DNA of 64,000 nt, taken from positions 1,488,001 through 1,552,000 of the forward strand of contig JAKJHU010000136.1 in the NCBI GenBank assembly GCA_022316685.1. Reading direction: 5' to 3'. The DNA is from Progne subis subis (lineage: Eukaryota; Chordata; Aves; Passeriformes; Hirundinidae). Made by a program: the position numbers and the translations under genes. This document shows positions 36,601 through 51,600 of the stretch, one piece after another (within the stretch, counting starts at the first letter, position 1; each line of letters starts with the position of its first letter). The notes under the pieces were generated by a model, which worked only from the letters and a program-made list of their open reading frames with translations, was not told the DNA's origin and searched no databases.

Positions 36601-39600
36601 GGCTATTGCTCACCCTGGGCATTGAATGCCACTTTTCTGGCAAGAACTAAAAATACAGAAAGCCAACACAATCTGTAAAATCTGAGCGCAATCCCTATGT
36701 TCCAAAGAGCCCTTTATTTCCTTTTTGTTCTGAATAGCTCAGTATTTATATAATTTATATACAGGACAGCAAGCTTACAGGGACAAGGCAAGCTAGAGAA
36801 TGGATTAATCTAGCCAGAAATGTTTTAAACAGAAATATAATGGGCAGAATTAGCAATGGGCATAAATAAATCCTTGAATAACTCATTTGGAGGAAGGCAT
36901 CTAGGGGGATGTCTTGGATGACATCAGTTTTCTGAGATTTTATTTAAAAACTTGGCATTTTGGTCTTTGATCTAGAGGTGTTAAGAGCAAAATAAAAGAC
37001 CACAGGATGATGACCCTGTGGTGTCTTTGGGGTGTAGGCTTATGTCCTGGAGCTCAGATACTTGGAGATAGGCCAGGAAGGATTTAACCTTAAAAAAAGA
37101 AATCAAGAGCTGGCTGCTTACTGCTGAAAGTGGGAAATTTCTCCCCCTTCCACAGCCTACAAAATGGATGTCTATAACAACAGACAGTAAAAGCGCAGAG
37201 CTCAAGAGGGCAGGAATCCTCAGGTAGCTGTTGAACCTAACATTTAGAAGAGTTGCTAATCCTTCCCTGCCCAGTGCAGTCATTTCCAGCAAGGTCCTTG
37301 TTACTTCTGTGCTGATCACACCCTTGCTCGTCTCCCTCTCTTCTCCCTCCCCCAACACGGTTCACATGCGTGTACGGCGTATGCTGCATGCACACATGAT
37401 AAAAAAAAATTCCATTTTTGTTTTCTGTGATGTCTCATGTTGTTTTCTGTGCTCTACTGCAGTTCAAGTAACCAAAAGGGATATCATCTTTCTTTTGGAT
37501 GGATCACTCAACGTCGGAAATGCCAACTTCCCCTTTGTGCGGGACTTTGTTGCCACCCTAGTTAACTACCTTGATGTCGGCAGTGACAAAATGCGAGTTG
37601 GCTTAGTGCAATTTAGTGACACTCCCAAAACCGAGTTCTCCCTGTACTCCTACCAAACCAAATCTGACATAATCCAGCGCCTGGGGCAGCTGAGGCCCAA
37701 GGGGGGGTCGGTGCTGAACACTGGCTCCGCACTGAACTTTGTGCTCTCAAATCACTTCACGGAGGCCGGTGGGAGCAGGATAAATGAACAAGTGCCCCAG
37801 GTCCTAGTCCTGGTGATGGCAGGGAGCTCTGCCGATCCCTTCCTCCAAGTTTCCAATGAATTAGCTCGGGCCGGAGTGCTGACTTTTGCTGTTGGCGTTA
37901 GGAATGCGGATAAGGCAGAGCTTGAACAGATTGCCTTTAATCCAAGAATGGTGTATTTTATGGATGATTTCAGTGGTCTGGCAGCTTTACCCCAGGAGTT
38001 AAATAAGCCTATAACAACATATGTTAGTGGAGGTGTGGAAGAGGTTCCACTCGCCCCAACAGGTAATACCTACCTTCCTGCATGCTCAGCTGCATGAAGT
38101 TAATCTTGTTTAAGTGAATTTATTTTTTCCGTTGTACACCTTGACACATGTCCAAGCCCTGAGTCATCAAAGTGGTTATGGCTGTGCTTAACTTGATGAT
38201 CTTTAAGGTCTCTTCCAAACCAAACCATTCTGTGATTCTATGAATACATGACTTGACACTGGCAGCTCTTAATTATGTTCAAGTCATTGTTGCCACACCT
38301 TATTTAAGTCTTTTGGTAGGTCAGGACCAAAGGAGGACCTGAGTGAGTCTGTACCGACCAGTCAGTGACTCTGGTGTTCCCTTGCTGTTCCCATAATAGG
38401 GCCACAACATGTAAATGCATCATGTGCCCTAAATCAGGCAACGGGAATATGAGATTTTGACAAGAAGCGGTGTGGAAAGGTTAAAGTCATGCCAAAAAGC
38501 ACAGAAGAAGCACAGGTCTAGCCAGGAACAGATGGACAAATCCATCCCCAGAACCACTTGGTCAAAGTGATGTCATCAGGCTGTCACAGAGGCTGGATTT
38601 GACTCCAGAAATTCAAAGTTATCCTCTAATATTAAACCCAAAGGCTTTTGGCAAGTTGAACCCTTTTTAAACAGGAACTTTCTCACAAATTCCATTTTTG
38701 TGGCTATGTGCCCATGAAGACCTAAGAGCAACTGGGATGGTTAGTATGGTAAGGAGACCATTAAGATTAACATGAAGGTACAAGAGGCTTGGGTTTGCCT
38801 TGGGTATTCAGTGAGATCAAAAGGACATCAAATTGAAACAGGTGAAAGACTTTTATGGATTTAGATACTCCTTGTAAGTGGGAGAAGATCCAGAAAATGT
38901 TTTGTGTATGTGTGCATGAACTGTCTACTTGTTGTCTACTGAGCCTTTAAATGGGAAAAACCCCAATCAGCCCTCCACTGCTGCTTTACTTCATGTCTGT
39001 ATTGTCAACATATTGCTAGAGCTTAAACATCACTGAATCAGCTAATTCATTATGTGATCTGATGTGATGCAATACATGGTATTTCCGTCTGGTGCCTGAA
39101 TTTATTGAATCTTAGGATAGACATGTCCTTGCTTCCCCTTTTTCCTCAGATGCTGTATAATTCTGCAGACTTTGAATACTTCGTAAATGAAAATATTGAA
39201 AGATTGAAACTTCAGCTAACTTGTAGACAATTTTCTAGGATGACATATATGAAGAAAAATGCTTTCATTTATTTTTTTTCCCCCCTCTTTTCATTTGTAA
39301 ATTTATTCTAGAAAGCAAGAAAGATGTTTTATTCCTGATTGATGGCTCAGCCAACCTCTTGGGCAGCTTTCCTGCCGTCCGGGATTTTGTACACAAAGTC
39401 ATTTCTGACCTGAATGTGGGTTCCGATGCCACACGAGTTGCTGTAGCTCAGTTCAGTGACACCGTCCAAGTGGAATTTGACTTTGCTGAATACTCATCCA
39501 AGCAAGATATGCTTGTCAAAGTGAAAAGGATGAAGATTAAAACTGGGAAGCAACTGAATATTGGAGCTGCGCTTGATGAAGCTATAAGAAGGCTGTTTGT

Positions 39601-42600
39601 GAAGGAAGCTGGAAGCAGGATCGAAGAAGGGGTTCCTCAGTTTTTGGTCCTCCTTGTTGCTGGGAGATCAACTGATGACGTGGAGGAGCCATCAGATGTT
39701 CTGAAGCATGCTGGAGTTGTAACCTTTGGTATCAAAGCCAAAAATGCTGACCCCGTAGAGCTGGAAAGGATTGTTTACGCCCCGCAATTCCTTCTGAACG
39801 TTGAATCCCTCCAACGAATTTCAGAGCTTCAGCCAAACATAGTCAACCTGTTGAGAACAGTCCAGCTTCAGCCAACAGGTACAGGGAGCCTCGGGGTTTC
39901 CAAGAGGCTGAAAGATATGACTTACATGCCCTGCTCAATTGGTAACTGGAGCATCTGGGTCTGGTGGTGTTTAAAATGATTGTGTAGAAACTGCTGTTGT
40001 ACCTGGTGTTTCCTCTGCTCACACACTGACCCAGCAAAGCATTAAGTTCCACACCAAATTTTAATGTTAAGTGGTGAAAATGACCTTTTTTCAGCTGCAA
40101 GAACTGCAGCTGGTGTTCTTTCCAGTGTGTAGGACATGGGGCAAACCTGAAATAACAGGATGTTATTGCCCCAGAGATGTTGCATTAATTGATGTGCAGT
40201 GCTGGACAAGGGCTAAAAGACGCAAATACTGGCTTGTCTCAATTTCTCTTGCCATCTCCCCTTTTCTGGAGGAGTGGAATCCAGCACACTGAATTCACTC
40301 TTGCTCTGTTATCTCTCCCAGGATATGATGGCAGTTTCTACATTTTCTACATACACACTAATAAATCAGATGCTCTTGACTTGGTGACCATTCAAGCTCA
40401 GTAGATGCATTAATTGAAGAATAATTATTAAAAAGTCTTCAGAAGAATCACATGGCCACAACAATAAATTCACACCGCAGTACAGGAAATTACGCATGTC
40501 CAGCTGTGTGATTTCCTGAGGCAGCCCTAATTGGAGCATTAGTTCATCTCCCAACAGGAGGTGGAAACAAGGAAAAGTGTCATAACATCCATACCTTCTC
40601 TCCGTAAAAGGGGCAGATGGACTTAGAATCACAGAAACATAAAAAAGAAATAGGGCTGGAGGGAATCTCAGGGTGCCATCTGCTACACACCCTTGTCCCC
40701 AGCAGGATCTTTTTGCCCAGAACTAGATGACATTGATCCATCCTGTTCTGGAAACCCTTTGGGGGAGACTTCCCAGATTCCATGACCAATCTGTTCAGTT
40801 GCTTTATCGACCAGCACTTTCCCTTCATGTCACACTTCTGTCTCCCTAGTCACAGTTCAAGCCTTCTACATCTCCTTCAACCTGAGGAGGACACAGATGT
40901 CAGCTCACTCCAGAATTTTGTGTGGCAGCTTTTTCATCTACTTCAGGCTTGACATGTAGGTCTTGTCTTGGTCCTTGTGTCACCAGCTGTGTACCCAGCT
41001 TGTTCAATCCTTCCTTGTAGGTCTTGTAGGTTTTCTACATTTTCACCCTTTTCACCCCAACATCAGCCTGCTCCAAATGACCAGAGTGTGACAATGGCAT
41101 CCCCCATCATCTCTTACCCATCCTTTCCATGCAGATTCTTGACCCTTCCCATATTTGGGCAGCTTCTGTCTCAATCAAGACTTGTGCAATCAGTGCTCTT
41201 GAATTCCATCCTCCCTTTTAAAATCATTTCTGTCTTGTCCAGACCATTCGGAATCCCTTTGACCACCAAGGACTATTAATAATTGTGCTATTTGCTCAGG
41301 GATAGCTGCATCCACCGAGTTTTCCTAGTATTCTTGGCTAAAAGACATCCATTCCATAGGAGCAACCATATTTTTCTTCATCTGCTACACCAGGACTTTT
41401 AATAGGACTTTTCTATTGTTCCTGAACTTTAGAGAATGTAAATGAAACTGTGATACACCAGGCAGTGTCTGCTCCCTCTTCTCATACGTTAATATTCCTA
41501 TGCATTAACCTACCAGGTTTCCAACAATCCACTTAATAAATAAATTTGATCTGTAGTCTGCATTAAGAATTCAGCTGCTCTTGTTAACTTTTTATAGGGC
41601 TAAGCATTCATAAGTAGGTAATGAATATTTTCTTCAGAGGGGCAGAGCATGCTCCTGCTTGTCCCACTCGACCTTGCTCTAAACAAGCCAACAGTACTTT
41701 TTGGGATGTCATCCAGCAGTTGCCATCTTTGAGAGGCAGTGATGTTTTCTGCTTGGCTAAGCCAAAGCTCTGCAATTCTTTTGGTCAGTAGCATAACAGG
41801 TCGAAGTTCTCTGATCTTTGATACTTCATTTTTTTGTTTGTCTCTGTGGTATTTTGTTTGATTTTTTTTTTTTTTTTTTTTAAGAAGAATGGCTTGGTCA
41901 CAATTAGCATGTTTTTTCCTGCATGAAGATAGTAGAGAAAAAATCCCAAAGATCAGTGTCTAGTATTTGGAAGAGCATTTTAGCATTTTCAGCTGGATGT
42001 CCTCTCCAGCAGTTTCTTAATTTCTTTTCCAAAGTATTTATTTCTAAGTTCAGTAATGCATCAAAAAAGCTTTTCTCTGCCTCTCTTCGCCATCTCCCTG
42101 TGAGAACTCGTATGCCATTTCATCCAGAAACTCATTGTTTCTTGGGAACAAAAGATCCCAGGCTCCTGTTGCATATTGCAAAGCCACAGGTCACCTTCCC
42201 ATGCCCCTTGGGAGCTGTTGACTTTTCCCAGCCTCAAGTAGGAGATGGCACCCAGAAGTCCCTTGGCACCCTGTTTCCCATGGGTCTATGATTCTATGAC
42301 TTGGTGAGTAAGGCATGGAATGTGCTGCACTCCCGTTTCCACCAACTTCCACCCATCTGCCTCCTGACCAGGGATTGCATCCAGTGGCAAAGGAACCCAA
42401 TAACCTCTCCTGACATCTTGCCTTCCCCTTCCCAAGCTTTGTATCCCTTCGGTTCAATGTATGAGGAGAATATTAATCACTGCAAAAGAGAATCTCACTT
42501 TTCCTCCCCTTCCCTTACTTGTCTCAAATAGTAGTTGAGAGAGGTGAGAAGAAGGATGTGGTGTTTCTAATCGATGGCTCGGATGGGGTCAGAAGAGGTT

Positions 42601-45600
42601 TCCCTCTCCTGAAGACGTTTGTCCAAAGAGTTGTCGAGAGCCTGGACGTTGGCCGCGACAAGGTGCGCGTGGCTGTGGCACAGTACAGCAACACCATACA
42701 GCCCGAGTTCTTGCTCGACACCTACGAGGACAAAGCAGACCTCGTCAGTGCCATCCAGCAGCTGAAGCTCATGGGAGGGTCTCCTCTGAACACCGGGGCA
42801 GCCCTCGACTATCTCATCAAGAACGTGTTCACGGTGTCCAGCGGCAGCAGGATAGCAGAGGGTGTCCCACAGTTCCTGATCCTGCTGACTGCAGACCGGT
42901 CCCAGGACGATGTCAGGAGGCCCTCAGTGGTCCTGAAGACGAGTGGCACGGTGCCCTTTGGCATTGGGATCGGAAATGCTGACCTCACGGAGCTGCAGAC
43001 CATTTCCTTCCTCCCAGATTTTGCTATCTCTGTGCCCGACTTCAGCCAGCTGGACTCGGTGCAGCAGGTCGTCTCCAACAGAGTCATCCGGCTGACCAAG
43101 CAAGAAATAGAATCTCTTGCCCCTGACCTGGTTTTTACATCACCCAGCCCAGGTGAGAAGATGTTTGTGTCTGCACCGAGAGCCAGTGGCAAAATATGAT
43201 GTTTAGTAACATCATGGCTGCAACACAAACTGAGAAAAGCAAAGATGGTCACGACTAAGACTCCCAAGTCTGTCATGGTCTCCCTGTTGGGAGGAGCTGT
43301 GCAATTAAACTGAGCCACCTTTAAGCCCAACCCCTCGAGGTGGTCCATGCTGTATCCACATGGAAGACCCACAAAGTGAATGCTATTGCCTTAATCTTAT
43401 TTTAAGTGGATGGATCTTAAGTCCATGCTGTTCCTTCTGGAATGGAAATTGTGTCATTTAGATGCTACAGGGACACCTTCACACCACTATAAATCAAGGT
43501 CAGCTTTCTGCTAAATGTAAGACATGCTGATTTTTCCTACTTTTGCCTCCCTCATTCACTGGGGAAAGGGAAATTGGAAGTGGGCATCAGGAGAAGGATC
43601 AGATCTTATATTCCTGGTCTCCCTTGGAATGAAATCCAGCCAGCACATGCCTGGGATGAAGAGTATCCACCCTGGATCAGTTCCTTAGAAATTTGCTGTC
43701 CTACTCTGTTCATTCCCATCTAAGCCAGATCACTTTCCTCCATCCCCATTAATCAGTGTGATATTCTGTGATAATTCAGGCTCTGAATTACCTGAATTAC
43801 CACTGCAGAAAACACTTTATTAGGAATCAAAAAGTCATCCTGGAAGGGTAGAAGCTGAGAATAATAGGACAGAATCCTTCCTAGAGGGCAAAGCCAAAGA
43901 AAGAGGCATTGTTGTGAATGTAAAGCAACCTGCCCTGAGTAAGGACTGCCACCGGGCTACATTTTCTTGGGTGGAGATCTCACAAGGAATTATTGTTCTG
44001 GGTGTTCTGTTGCTCCCTCCCTCTTCCTTTGCTCTGGAAGTTGCTGTTCTTGTACCCCCTGGGATGTGCCTTGCAGACTGCTCCTGTCTCTGGGTTGAAC
44101 CCAGAGCTTCCTGCTGGGGCTCCCTGGAATTATCCCAGGCAGGGAGACAAGGAGTACCATCCCCATGGCCAGAGGCATGGGTCAGAGGTGTAGATGATGA
44201 GCTTAGCTGCTCTCTGTAAGCAATTCCTGATGTTCCTTCTGACCAATGTCTTCTCTCCTGCAGCGGGTGTGAAGAGGGACGTCGTGTTCCTGGTTGACGG
44301 CTCCCGCTACGCCGCCCAGGAGTTCTACCTCATCCGCGACCTCATCGGGAGGATCGTGAACAACCTGGACGTGGGCATCGACACCACCAGGATTTCGGTA
44401 GTCCAGTTCAGTGAGCATCCCCACGTGGAGTTCCTGCTCAACACCCACTCTACCAAGGATGAGGTGCAGAACGCCGTGAGGCAGCTGCGGCCCAAAGGTG
44501 GCCAGCTGGTGAACGTGGGGGAGGCCCTGGAGTTTGTGGCCAAGACCATCTTCACCCGGCCCTCCGGGAGCCGCATAGAGGAGGGCGTCCCGCAGTTCTT
44601 GGTCCTCCTCTCCTCCCGCAAGTCCGACGATGACTTTGAGTATCCCTCCCTCCAAGTCAAGCAAGTGGGGGTGGCACCTATGATGATAGCAAAGAACGTG
44701 GACACTGAAGAGATGATACAGATTTCCCTTAGTCCTGAATATATATTCCAAGTCTCCAGCTTCCAGGAGCTGCCCAGCCTCGAGCAGAAGCTGCTGACCC
44801 CAATTGAAACCCTGACTGTGGACGAAATCAGGCGGCTGCTGGGAGATGTGCAACCCCCCATAGGTAAGGCACTGGCTCTCTCTGGGTTGCTACTTGAACA
44901 AATGTTGTCCAAAGGACCTTCTCTTCAAGTCGAGATTTTCCTTAGTTAAAGCCAAAGCCATAGCACATGTACAATTTTGGAAGGAAAGCTTTAGCTAGAT
45001 GGCAGTTCTACCCAAGTACCTAAATACCTATGATTTCCAAGTCAAGCACCTAAACATGACACCTATTTGGGTCAACTTCAATTCAAATACACGATGTATA
45101 CAATTGGCTATTCCCACTTAGCAGCTCCCTAGGAAACAGGCATAAATCCGGGGCAAATAAAGCTGGAAACATTGACAGATCCAGAGAAGAGTATTAACGA
45201 ATGAAACAGATATGGCTCTGAGTAATGCATGCTTCAGATACTAGGCAGACACACATTCCCACTTGCACACAGCCCCTTTTGGGGAGGCTCCCAGAAGCAC
45301 CATGCCTAAGGTGGGCCAAAATACGCCACGTGGTTTTACCTCACATGACAGCCGATCGCACAGAAATCCTCCAACAGAGCTCAAGCAAAGGCTTGACACG
45401 CCAATAATTTCCTCTCTTCTCACTTCCCTATAGATGTTTCTGGAGATGAAAAGGACATAGTCTTCCTCATCGACAGCTCTGACAATGTTCAGCCAGATGG
45501 GCTTGCTCATATTCGGGATTTCATCAGCAGAATTGTCCAGCAGCTGGAAGTGGGGCCAAACAAAGTGCGGATCGGGGTGGTGCAGTTCAGCAATGGTGTC

Positions 45601-48600
45601 TTCCCTGAGTTCTACTTGAAGACCCACAAGTCCAAAAATGCCGTCCTGGAAGCCATCCGCCGCTTGAGGCTTAGAGGTGGGTCCCCCCTGAACGCTGGCA
45701 AAGCCCTGGACTTCGTGGTGAAGAACTACTTCATCAAGTCTGCGGGGAGTAGGATAGAAGATGGAGTGCCCCAGCACCTGGTCGTCATCCTTGGAGACAG
45801 GTCCCAGGATGATGTGGACAGACCTGCCAGAGTGATCACTTCCACAAGCATCAAACCTCTGGGTGTTGGAGCCAGGAATGTGGACAGGGACCAGCTGCAG
45901 GTCATTACCAATGATCCTGGGCGCGTGCTCGTGGTACAGGACTTCACGGGACTTTCCACCATAGAAAAGAGGGTGCAGAATATTCTTGACGAGCTCCCGA
46001 TACCGCCAACAGACTCACCTGGACCATTCCCACCTGGTAAGGCTGCTATTCGTCCTGAAGACTTTTCTGAACAGGTGGTATTTGTATAAAGTGAAAATGA
46101 TTCCGCAATAACACCTTTTGATTCCCAAACCTTTAGTTGTCTTGATTGAAAGAACTCTTTGAAGTTGTTGAGTTAGGAAAGAATTTAATTAAATTTGAAA
46201 GGAGATGAGGGTGCCTATCACAAGTAATGCTGTATGAAGTGTTATGCAAAAATTTTCTTTTATGGATGTAAAATCCTGCCAAGAGTTAATGAAACTAAAA
46301 TGGTGGAAAGGAGAGGGAAATTTAATTTACAAAGCGCTACTTGACAAAGGCCTGAGCAGCTTAAATGTTATAGATGCTGCAAACAATTACTAACAACCGT
46401 GTTTTCTTCGTAATCTTTTCAGGAGGTAAAAAGCAGGCTGACATTGTGTTTTTGCTGGACGGCTCCATCAATCTGGGGAGAGATAACTTCCAAGAAGTTC
46501 TCCAGTTTGTCTACTCTGTTGTTGATGCCATTTACAGGGATGGTGACTCTATCCAGGTAGGATTGGCCCAGTACAACTCAGATGTCACTGATGAGTTTTT
46601 CCTCAAGGACCACTCCACCAAAGCTCAGATTTTAGACGCTATCAACAAAGTCATCTACAAAGGCGGGCGAGTGGCCAACACGGGTGCGGCCATCAAGCAC
46701 ATCCAGGAAAGACACTTTGTGAAGGAGGCCGGCAGCCGGATTGACCAGAGGGTGCCCCAGATCGCCTTCATCGTCACGGGTGGGAAGTCTACGGATGATG
46801 GGCCAAGGGCCTCCCTGGAAATCACACAGAAAGGCGTCAAGGTGTTTGCAGTCGGCGTGAGGAACATTGACCTGAAGGAAGTCAGCCTGCTGGCCAGCGA
46901 GAGCGCCATGAGTTTCAGAGCATCCACAGCCCAGGAGCTGTCAGAGCTGAATGAGCAGGTCCTGGTCACACTGGAAGCTGCCATGGAGGAGAGATTGTGC
47001 CCAGGAACAACAGACGTGACAAGAGGTAAGAATAATCCCTTCATAATGTTCTCAGGTCATACTCAGGGGTAGCTTTTAATACCCAGTGTGCTTTGATGGA
47101 CTCGTCTGTCCTACTGTTATGCTTTGCCTATGGCCTGAGGTGTAGCATGGGTGCATTCCTCCTCTGGGAGACTGATGGGGGCTGCAAACCTTTGGTACAA
47201 GAGCTGTCTGTCCATGGCCTTCAGCCTGTGGATGACTAGGGTAACATCACCACAGAGGTGCCACCGTGGTGGAATTCATTCCAGATGTGACAGCCAGGCA
47301 CTAAATCACTGGCCTCCGACCACCACATTTAGCCTTTGGACTAAATTCCGCTTTGGACTTTCTCATAGGGACATGATACTGGTATCGTCTTGACAGACCA
47401 ACTTGTTTCTTGCCAAAATGATGTGTTTCCTTTGTTTCCCCTCCCTGTGTCTATTGCAATATAATTGGAATTTTTGGCCATTCAGGCATGCGTGATATGC
47501 TGGAAATCACAGAATCATAGAATTCTAGTATAGTTGGAGTAGGAGGGGACCCCAGATAACATCTCCTTCCAGCTTCCCTGCCATGAAGCACCTTCCACTA
47601 TCCCAGGTTGCTCCAAGCCCTGTCCAACCTGGCCTGGAACACTTCCAGGGATGGGGCAGTCACAATTTCTCTGGGTAACCCGTGCCAGGACCTCACCACC
47701 CTCACAGGGAAGAACTTTCCAATATCCCATCTAACCCTGCCCTCTGGCAGTGGGAAGCCATTCCCCCTGCTGTCACTCCAGGATCTTGTCCAAAGCCTGT
47801 GTCCAGCTCTCTTGTAACCCCTTTAGACAATGGAGGGGAAAACCAGAAAGTCCCTTGCCAGATCACCCAGGGTGTCCACCCGATCTCTTGACAGGTATAT
47901 GAGGAAGAACCAGGTCACGAGAGGTTTTAGTTCAAGGTAAAATTGGCTTAAGAAGGAATCCCATGATTTGGCTACTTCAGAAGCCAAGCAGGGGAATTGC
48001 AGTGAGTAAGTGAGCTGGTATTGCTGTTGGATCAGACTCCCAGCAGCTGATTTTACTTACTACATTACAGCCAGTCCTACTCCCAGCACGACTGACCATG
48101 GCTCAGCCCTCTGACTTTGAGCAGAGGCGTCTCCTGAACCTCTGGAGAAGCAGAAGGAGAGGCACAACAGCCCTGAGCTGAGCAGCAGATCCAGCTGAGA
48201 AGAAAAACTGAGTGCTGGGAAAATCAAACCACTTCTGGTGGTATTAACTCATCCCAAGTGTGGATAAGATATTAACCAGGCAGTGTGGCTAATATGAAAG
48301 AGATTTCAAACACCTCCCTGTGATTCTCTGAGTGTCACTTTGAGCATAGGCAGAAGGTGCACACTGTGCAAGTACTGACAGGTTTCCATGTGCTGGAGAG
48401 AGAAAAGCAGTCTTAGCTGCCCGATGAAAATGCAAATTTCTCTTGGACTTGGTTTAGGCTAAAATTGCTAAAATTGACAAAAGCAAATTCATAAAGCACA
48501 AGTTTTCCCAGGTTGTCACGCTATGGTGAAAGGAAACAGAAAGCACTTGTGCAGCAAGCGGTGTCAGTTCTTGATGCAGTGTCTTCATTAACTACTAAAA

Positions 48601-51600
48601 GGGTAATTAGAAAAGCCATTACCTGAAAACCAATCATCACACTGCTCCATGATGCTCTTGTCTCCTTCTTCATTCCCCTCTCAGACTGTGACTTAGATGT
48701 GATAATTGGCTTCGATGTCAGTGACGTTGGGCCCGGTCAAAGCGTATTCACTTCCCAGCGAGGTCTGGAGTCGAGAGTGGAGTCTGTGCTGAAGAGGATA
48801 ACGCAGATGCAGAAGATCAGCTGCACTGGCAACCAGGCGCCCAACGTCAGGGTGGCCATCATGGCCCAGGCCCAGGGGGGACCCGTGGAGGGTCTGGACT
48901 TCTCCGAGTACCGGCCCGAGCTCTTGGAGAGGTTCCTGGACATGCGGACCCGTGGGCCCTATTACCTCAGGGCAGACACACTGAGGTCCTACCTGAGCAA
49001 ATTCCGATCCTCGCCCTCTGGCAGCACCAAGGTGAGTCGAGGCCAAGGCCTCTGGGGTGATACTGGCCTGCAAAGCTGACTTCTGGTGTCCTTTAGTTGG
49101 TAAGGAAACTGTAAATTCATAATATTTTTTTTAAATGTATTAAATTAATTGAATTTATTCACCATGAATTTAGTCACTTAAGCCCTACTTGTTTGCTGCA
49201 CTCTCCCTGCATTGTCAAAGTCCTGTCCTGCCAACTGATGAGCACCACTCCAACCAGTTCCCATAATCACTGCTTAGCTGCAAATTATTGCTCTCCAGAA
49301 ATTTCCCACGTTGTGCTCTAGCAGCACCTGCGTGATGTACAGGAACCTGGAACAGGAATGCAGAGCACCATGGCCTGAAAAAGGTCTAGAAGTTCCCTCA
49401 CCTTGTCTCGGATGAAGCATTGGGAAAAGGCCCTTCAGGTTGCACACTGATTGGGTTTCACACCTGAAATATTCCGGCTCCTGACAGAAATTTGTTTCTC
49501 TCCCAGGTCATAATCCATTTTACTGACGGTGTAGATGAGCCGATAAGTCAGCTGGAGGCTGCTTCGTCTGCTTTACACTCAGAAGGTAATTTTTTTGCTC
49601 TTCCAGGTGGTGATTATAGTCCATGTGAACATGTAGCCCATTTTACCACCATTTCTCCTAAATCCATCTGCTTTTGATGGTAAGGGCTAAGGATTTTGTA
49701 AGTTCTACATGCACTCGCTGTTCTTCACTGCCTTCCTGTGATGTTTAGCTGCCTGCTGCCACCTCAGCATGTGGGCAACTTACACTGAATGTGTCCGAAG
49801 ATGTTTGTTTTCTATTGAAAGGGCTCTGTGTGCAATCAGAGATGTGGATAGCGATGTGTTGTCACAGGGTACGGTGTGCAGGCCCTCCAGAGCACCTCTC
49901 CCCACCACAAAACCCCTTTTGCTTCTCCCTGCCAGGAGTCAACGCTCTCATCTTTGTTGGGCTGGACCGAGTGACCAACTTTGACAGAGTGATGCAGCTG
50001 GAGTTTGGCCGTGGGTTCACCTACAACAGACCACTCAGAGTTAATCTGCTGGACTTGGATTTTGAGCTGGCAGAGCAGCTTGTAAGTAACTTGGCGCAGG
50101 CAGCGCTGCCTTGTAATGCTGGAGGAAAGCCCACGGCTGGATCTCCAGCGGGGCTGAGCCGTGGCTGGATTACACCCTCTTGGCTCTGCTCCTCTCCCCT
50201 CCCTGCCTCACGTCAGCTCTTTTCACAGATGCCACAGCAAATAAAGTTCAGAGCAGATCACGGTCTCTTCCCGCTCCTGAAGAAACCCTACTCCAGCCAA
50301 GGTTTTAGGTCAAATGGGATGGGATGGGATGAGATGCCATCAAAAGCTGCAGTGCCAAAAACCCGCCCTCTGCCTGTGTTTATACTGTTGTTTTTTTTAA
50401 CCTTACAGTAATGCCCTGTCGTGCCTGGTCAGTGCTAAACCTCTTGTAAAAGCGTTGCTTTCGAGGTTTCTTTCCCTGATCTCATACACTGCCTGTACTT
50501 CAGACATGCTTTCCACAGAAGAAGCAGCTGTCCTTTAAGGGCTTTCTTTCCCACAGATTCACTTCTTTCCCAAGGCTTTGTCCTTCTCAAGTGTTGACTT
50601 AATTTGCTGTCAACCTCATTATGTCCAGTTCCTCCCAACTTCTCAGCTGCTACCAGCATGATTGAGCTCCTTTTCCAGTAGATTTAATAAGATTGGGCTT
50701 AACCACTGGTCCCTGTGGTAACCTTGCTGGGCCCTTCCCTGCACATCATAGTGCAGCCACTTGTGAATGGTGTTGGGTTTTGGGACAAGAGTTGGTCCTC
50801 AGCCCCTCCCCAAGTAATTCAGCCTGGAAAAGTCCTTCCAAAATGTAAACGCACGAAGCTGGCATGAAACGTTTGCAGCCAGCAATGTACTTGGCAAAGA
50901 AAGTGAATTTTTTTTCCCTCTTCTGTTGGATGATGTAAAACCAAGCTGTGGTTTCTCTGAGTCCATATCATTCTTTTTAACGCTCTTTTTCTCCTTTACC
51001 GTGTGCTTGTGAATCATTCTCAGCCTGTGGGCTGCTGGTGAGCTGCTCACTGCATTGACTTTCTCAAGGCCCTCTCCACAGCCTGGATTTTTTTCTTTTG
51101 AGATGAGATTTCTCTCTTCAGTGACAGGCACTGCTCTGGGGACTAATATCCTGCTAAATGCACTCTACGAATTCTGCCCCACGCAGTTTCTGTTTAAACC
51201 CTCCCCTCTGATGTCCAAAATCAGGAGTTGGGGCTCTGGCAGGTTTCTAAGGCTTTCACTTCTCATTTTTCCTGCAGGACAACATCGCAGAGAGGACGTG
51301 CTGCAAGGTCCCCTGCAAGTGCTCGGGGCAGAGAGGGGACAGAGGTGTGCCAGGCCCTATAGGACCAAAGGTAGGCCATTTCACCGGGGGGTGAAGGGTC
51401 CCTGTGCACGGGAACCTGGTGGTGACATGCAGGTCATGTAGTTGTAGTGGGCGATTGTTAAAGGGGGGATCAGCTCCACTTACTCCCCCCATTTGAAACC
51501 TGACTTTGGGACACGCAGAGCAATTGAGGGCTGCTCTTCCCTTTCCCCACAGCCTCAGCGCTGCAAAACATCCAGGAGGGTAGGGATAAATGGCTGGAAA

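Noticed and set aside
37231..37462. Upstream extension of the N7 frame
   Set aside because: The frame is open into the intron, but a clear acceptor (ctactgcag) and phase 1 fix the exon start at 37463.
44203..44912. Antisense frames of 195-216 codons opposite N4 (and similar ones opposite N8, N3, N2, C1)
   Set aside because: Mirror frames of GC-rich coding exons; the plus-strand vWA domains fully explain them.
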